From positions 1 through 6,215 of the forward strand of contig JBJEIS010000011.1 in assembly GCA_051877275.1 (NCBI GenBank): DNA of 6,215 bases, written 5' to 3'. The stretch's first letter is position 1. The number at the start of each line of letters is the position of its first letter. The position numbers and the translations under genes were made by a program. Shown piece by piece: positions 5,639-6,215 of the stretch. Origin of the DNA: RUG11462 sp051877275. Lineage in GTDB: Bacteria > Bacillota > Clostridia > Oscillospirales > Acutalibacteraceae. The notes under the pieces were generated by a model. That model was not told where the DNA came from, did not search any database, and saw only the letters and a program-made list of their open reading frames with translations.

Positions 5639-6215
5639 ATGGCAGTATTGGAAGTTAAAAACATCACTAAAAACTTCGGCTCTACCGAGGTTTTAAAAGG
5701 AATTTCTTTTTCGATGGAAAAAGGAGAGGTTTTAGCTATCATCGGCTCTTCGGGCTCAGGTAAAACCACTCTTCTTCGATGCCTTAATTTTTTGGAGCGC
5801 GCAACGAGCGGTAATATCAAAGTGCAGGGTAAAACCGTTTTTGATACCGATGAGCATTTAAGCGAAAAAGAAATTCGCAAAAACAGACTTCATTTCGGTC
5901 TTGTTTTTCAGAATTTTAATCTGTTTCCGCAGTATACCGCTTTTGAAAACATTACTTTAGCGCCGAAGCTTGCACTTAAAAACGGTGTTGATGTCGGTGC
6001 GCAAAACGCCGAGGATATAAGACAAAAAGCGGAAGACCTTCTTAAAAGAGTAGGACTTTCAGAAAAAAGAGATTTTTATCCATGTCAGCTTTCGGGCGGT
6101 CAGCAGCAGCGTGTGGCTATTGCAAGAGCGCTTGCAATGCAGCCGGATATTTTATGTTTTGATGAGCCTACAAGCGCGCTCGACCCTGAGCTTACAGGCG
6201 AGGTTTTGAAGGTTA
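5639..6215 (+). CDS. Amino-acid-type ABC importer, ATP-binding protein (3' end outside window)
   Basis: The first 192 residues of the ATPase that powers the importer; the frame is open to the right edge, and about 50-60 residues are expected beyond it. Walker A is GSSGSGKTT (36-44), the Q-loop Gln is Gln91 in VFQNFNLFP, the signature is LSGGQQQRV (151-159), Walker B is ILCFDEP (171-177) and the D-loop is SALD (179-182). The switch His lies outside the window. The region between the Q-loop and the signature carries a slightly extended segment (about 111-130, LALKNGVDVGAQNAEDIR), where shorter relatives have fewer residues. Start: AGGAG (5628-5632) is 6 bases before the ATG, and the gap to the permease stop is 2 bases, a tight operon. 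All core motifs visible are intact. Confidence 0.95.
   Translation, partial: MAVLEVKNITKNFGSTEVLKGISFSMEKGEVLAIIGSSGSGKTTLLRCLNFLERATSGNIKVQGKTVFDTDEHLSEKEIRKNRLHFGLVFQNFNLFPQYTAFENITLAPKLALKNGVDVGAQNAEDIRQKAEDLLKRVGLSEKRDFYPCQLSGGQQQRVAIARALAMQPDILCFDEPTSALDPELTGEVLKV

Noticed and set aside
5626..5880. Minus-strand open frame opposite the ATPase start
   Set aside because: It is a shadow of the ATPase frame, whose Walker A, signature and Walker B motifs are clear.

Overview
The window looks like chromosomal DNA from a low-GC, anaerobic member of the Bacillota, most likely Clostridia of the Ruminococcaceae/Oscillospiraceae type. The reasons are AT-rich codon use, strong purine-rich Shine-Dalgarno sites, T-tailed intrinsic terminators, a lipoprotein-type solute-binding protein typical of Gram-positives, and protein sequences that read like gut clostridial families. 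This is an inference from sequence character; no marker gene is present. There are no rRNA, tRNA, CRISPR or insertion-sequence features.

Layout, left to right: (1) the 3' part of an ABC-2 type permease on the plus strand, entering from the left edge. (2) A 15-bp perfect hairpin that can terminate transcription from both sides. (3) Two minus-strand genes: a histidine phosphatase and, downstream of it, a small unrecognised protein very rich in Cys and His with a 9-residue tandem repeat. (4) A divergent promoter region with a 12+3+12 bp palindrome, then an XRE-family regulator on the plus strand. (5) Two back-to-back hairpins, one ending the regulator and one ending the convergent gene. (6) A membrane-anchored HtrA/DegP-type serine protease on the minus strand, starting at TTG. 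(7) A divergent intergenic region, then a polar amino-acid-type ABC importer operon on the plus strand: lipoprotein binding protein, terminator-like hairpin, permease, ATPase. The ATPase runs off the right edge.

How the genes may work together: the importer genes form one functional unit. The binding protein captures a ligand outside the membrane, the permease forms the channel, and the ATPase powers it. The hairpin after the binding-protein gene would make that protein in excess of the membrane components. The regulator probably controls its own promoter, and perhaps the divergent phosphatase, through the palindrome. HtrA is a general envelope quality-control protease, and nothing beyond adjacency links it to the importer.

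The most unusual items are the Cys/His-rich repeat protein (17 Cys and 13 His in 97 residues) and the binding protein, in which the Arg that normally holds the ligand alpha-carboxylate appears to be Val. I found no clear multi-gene system of a new kind.
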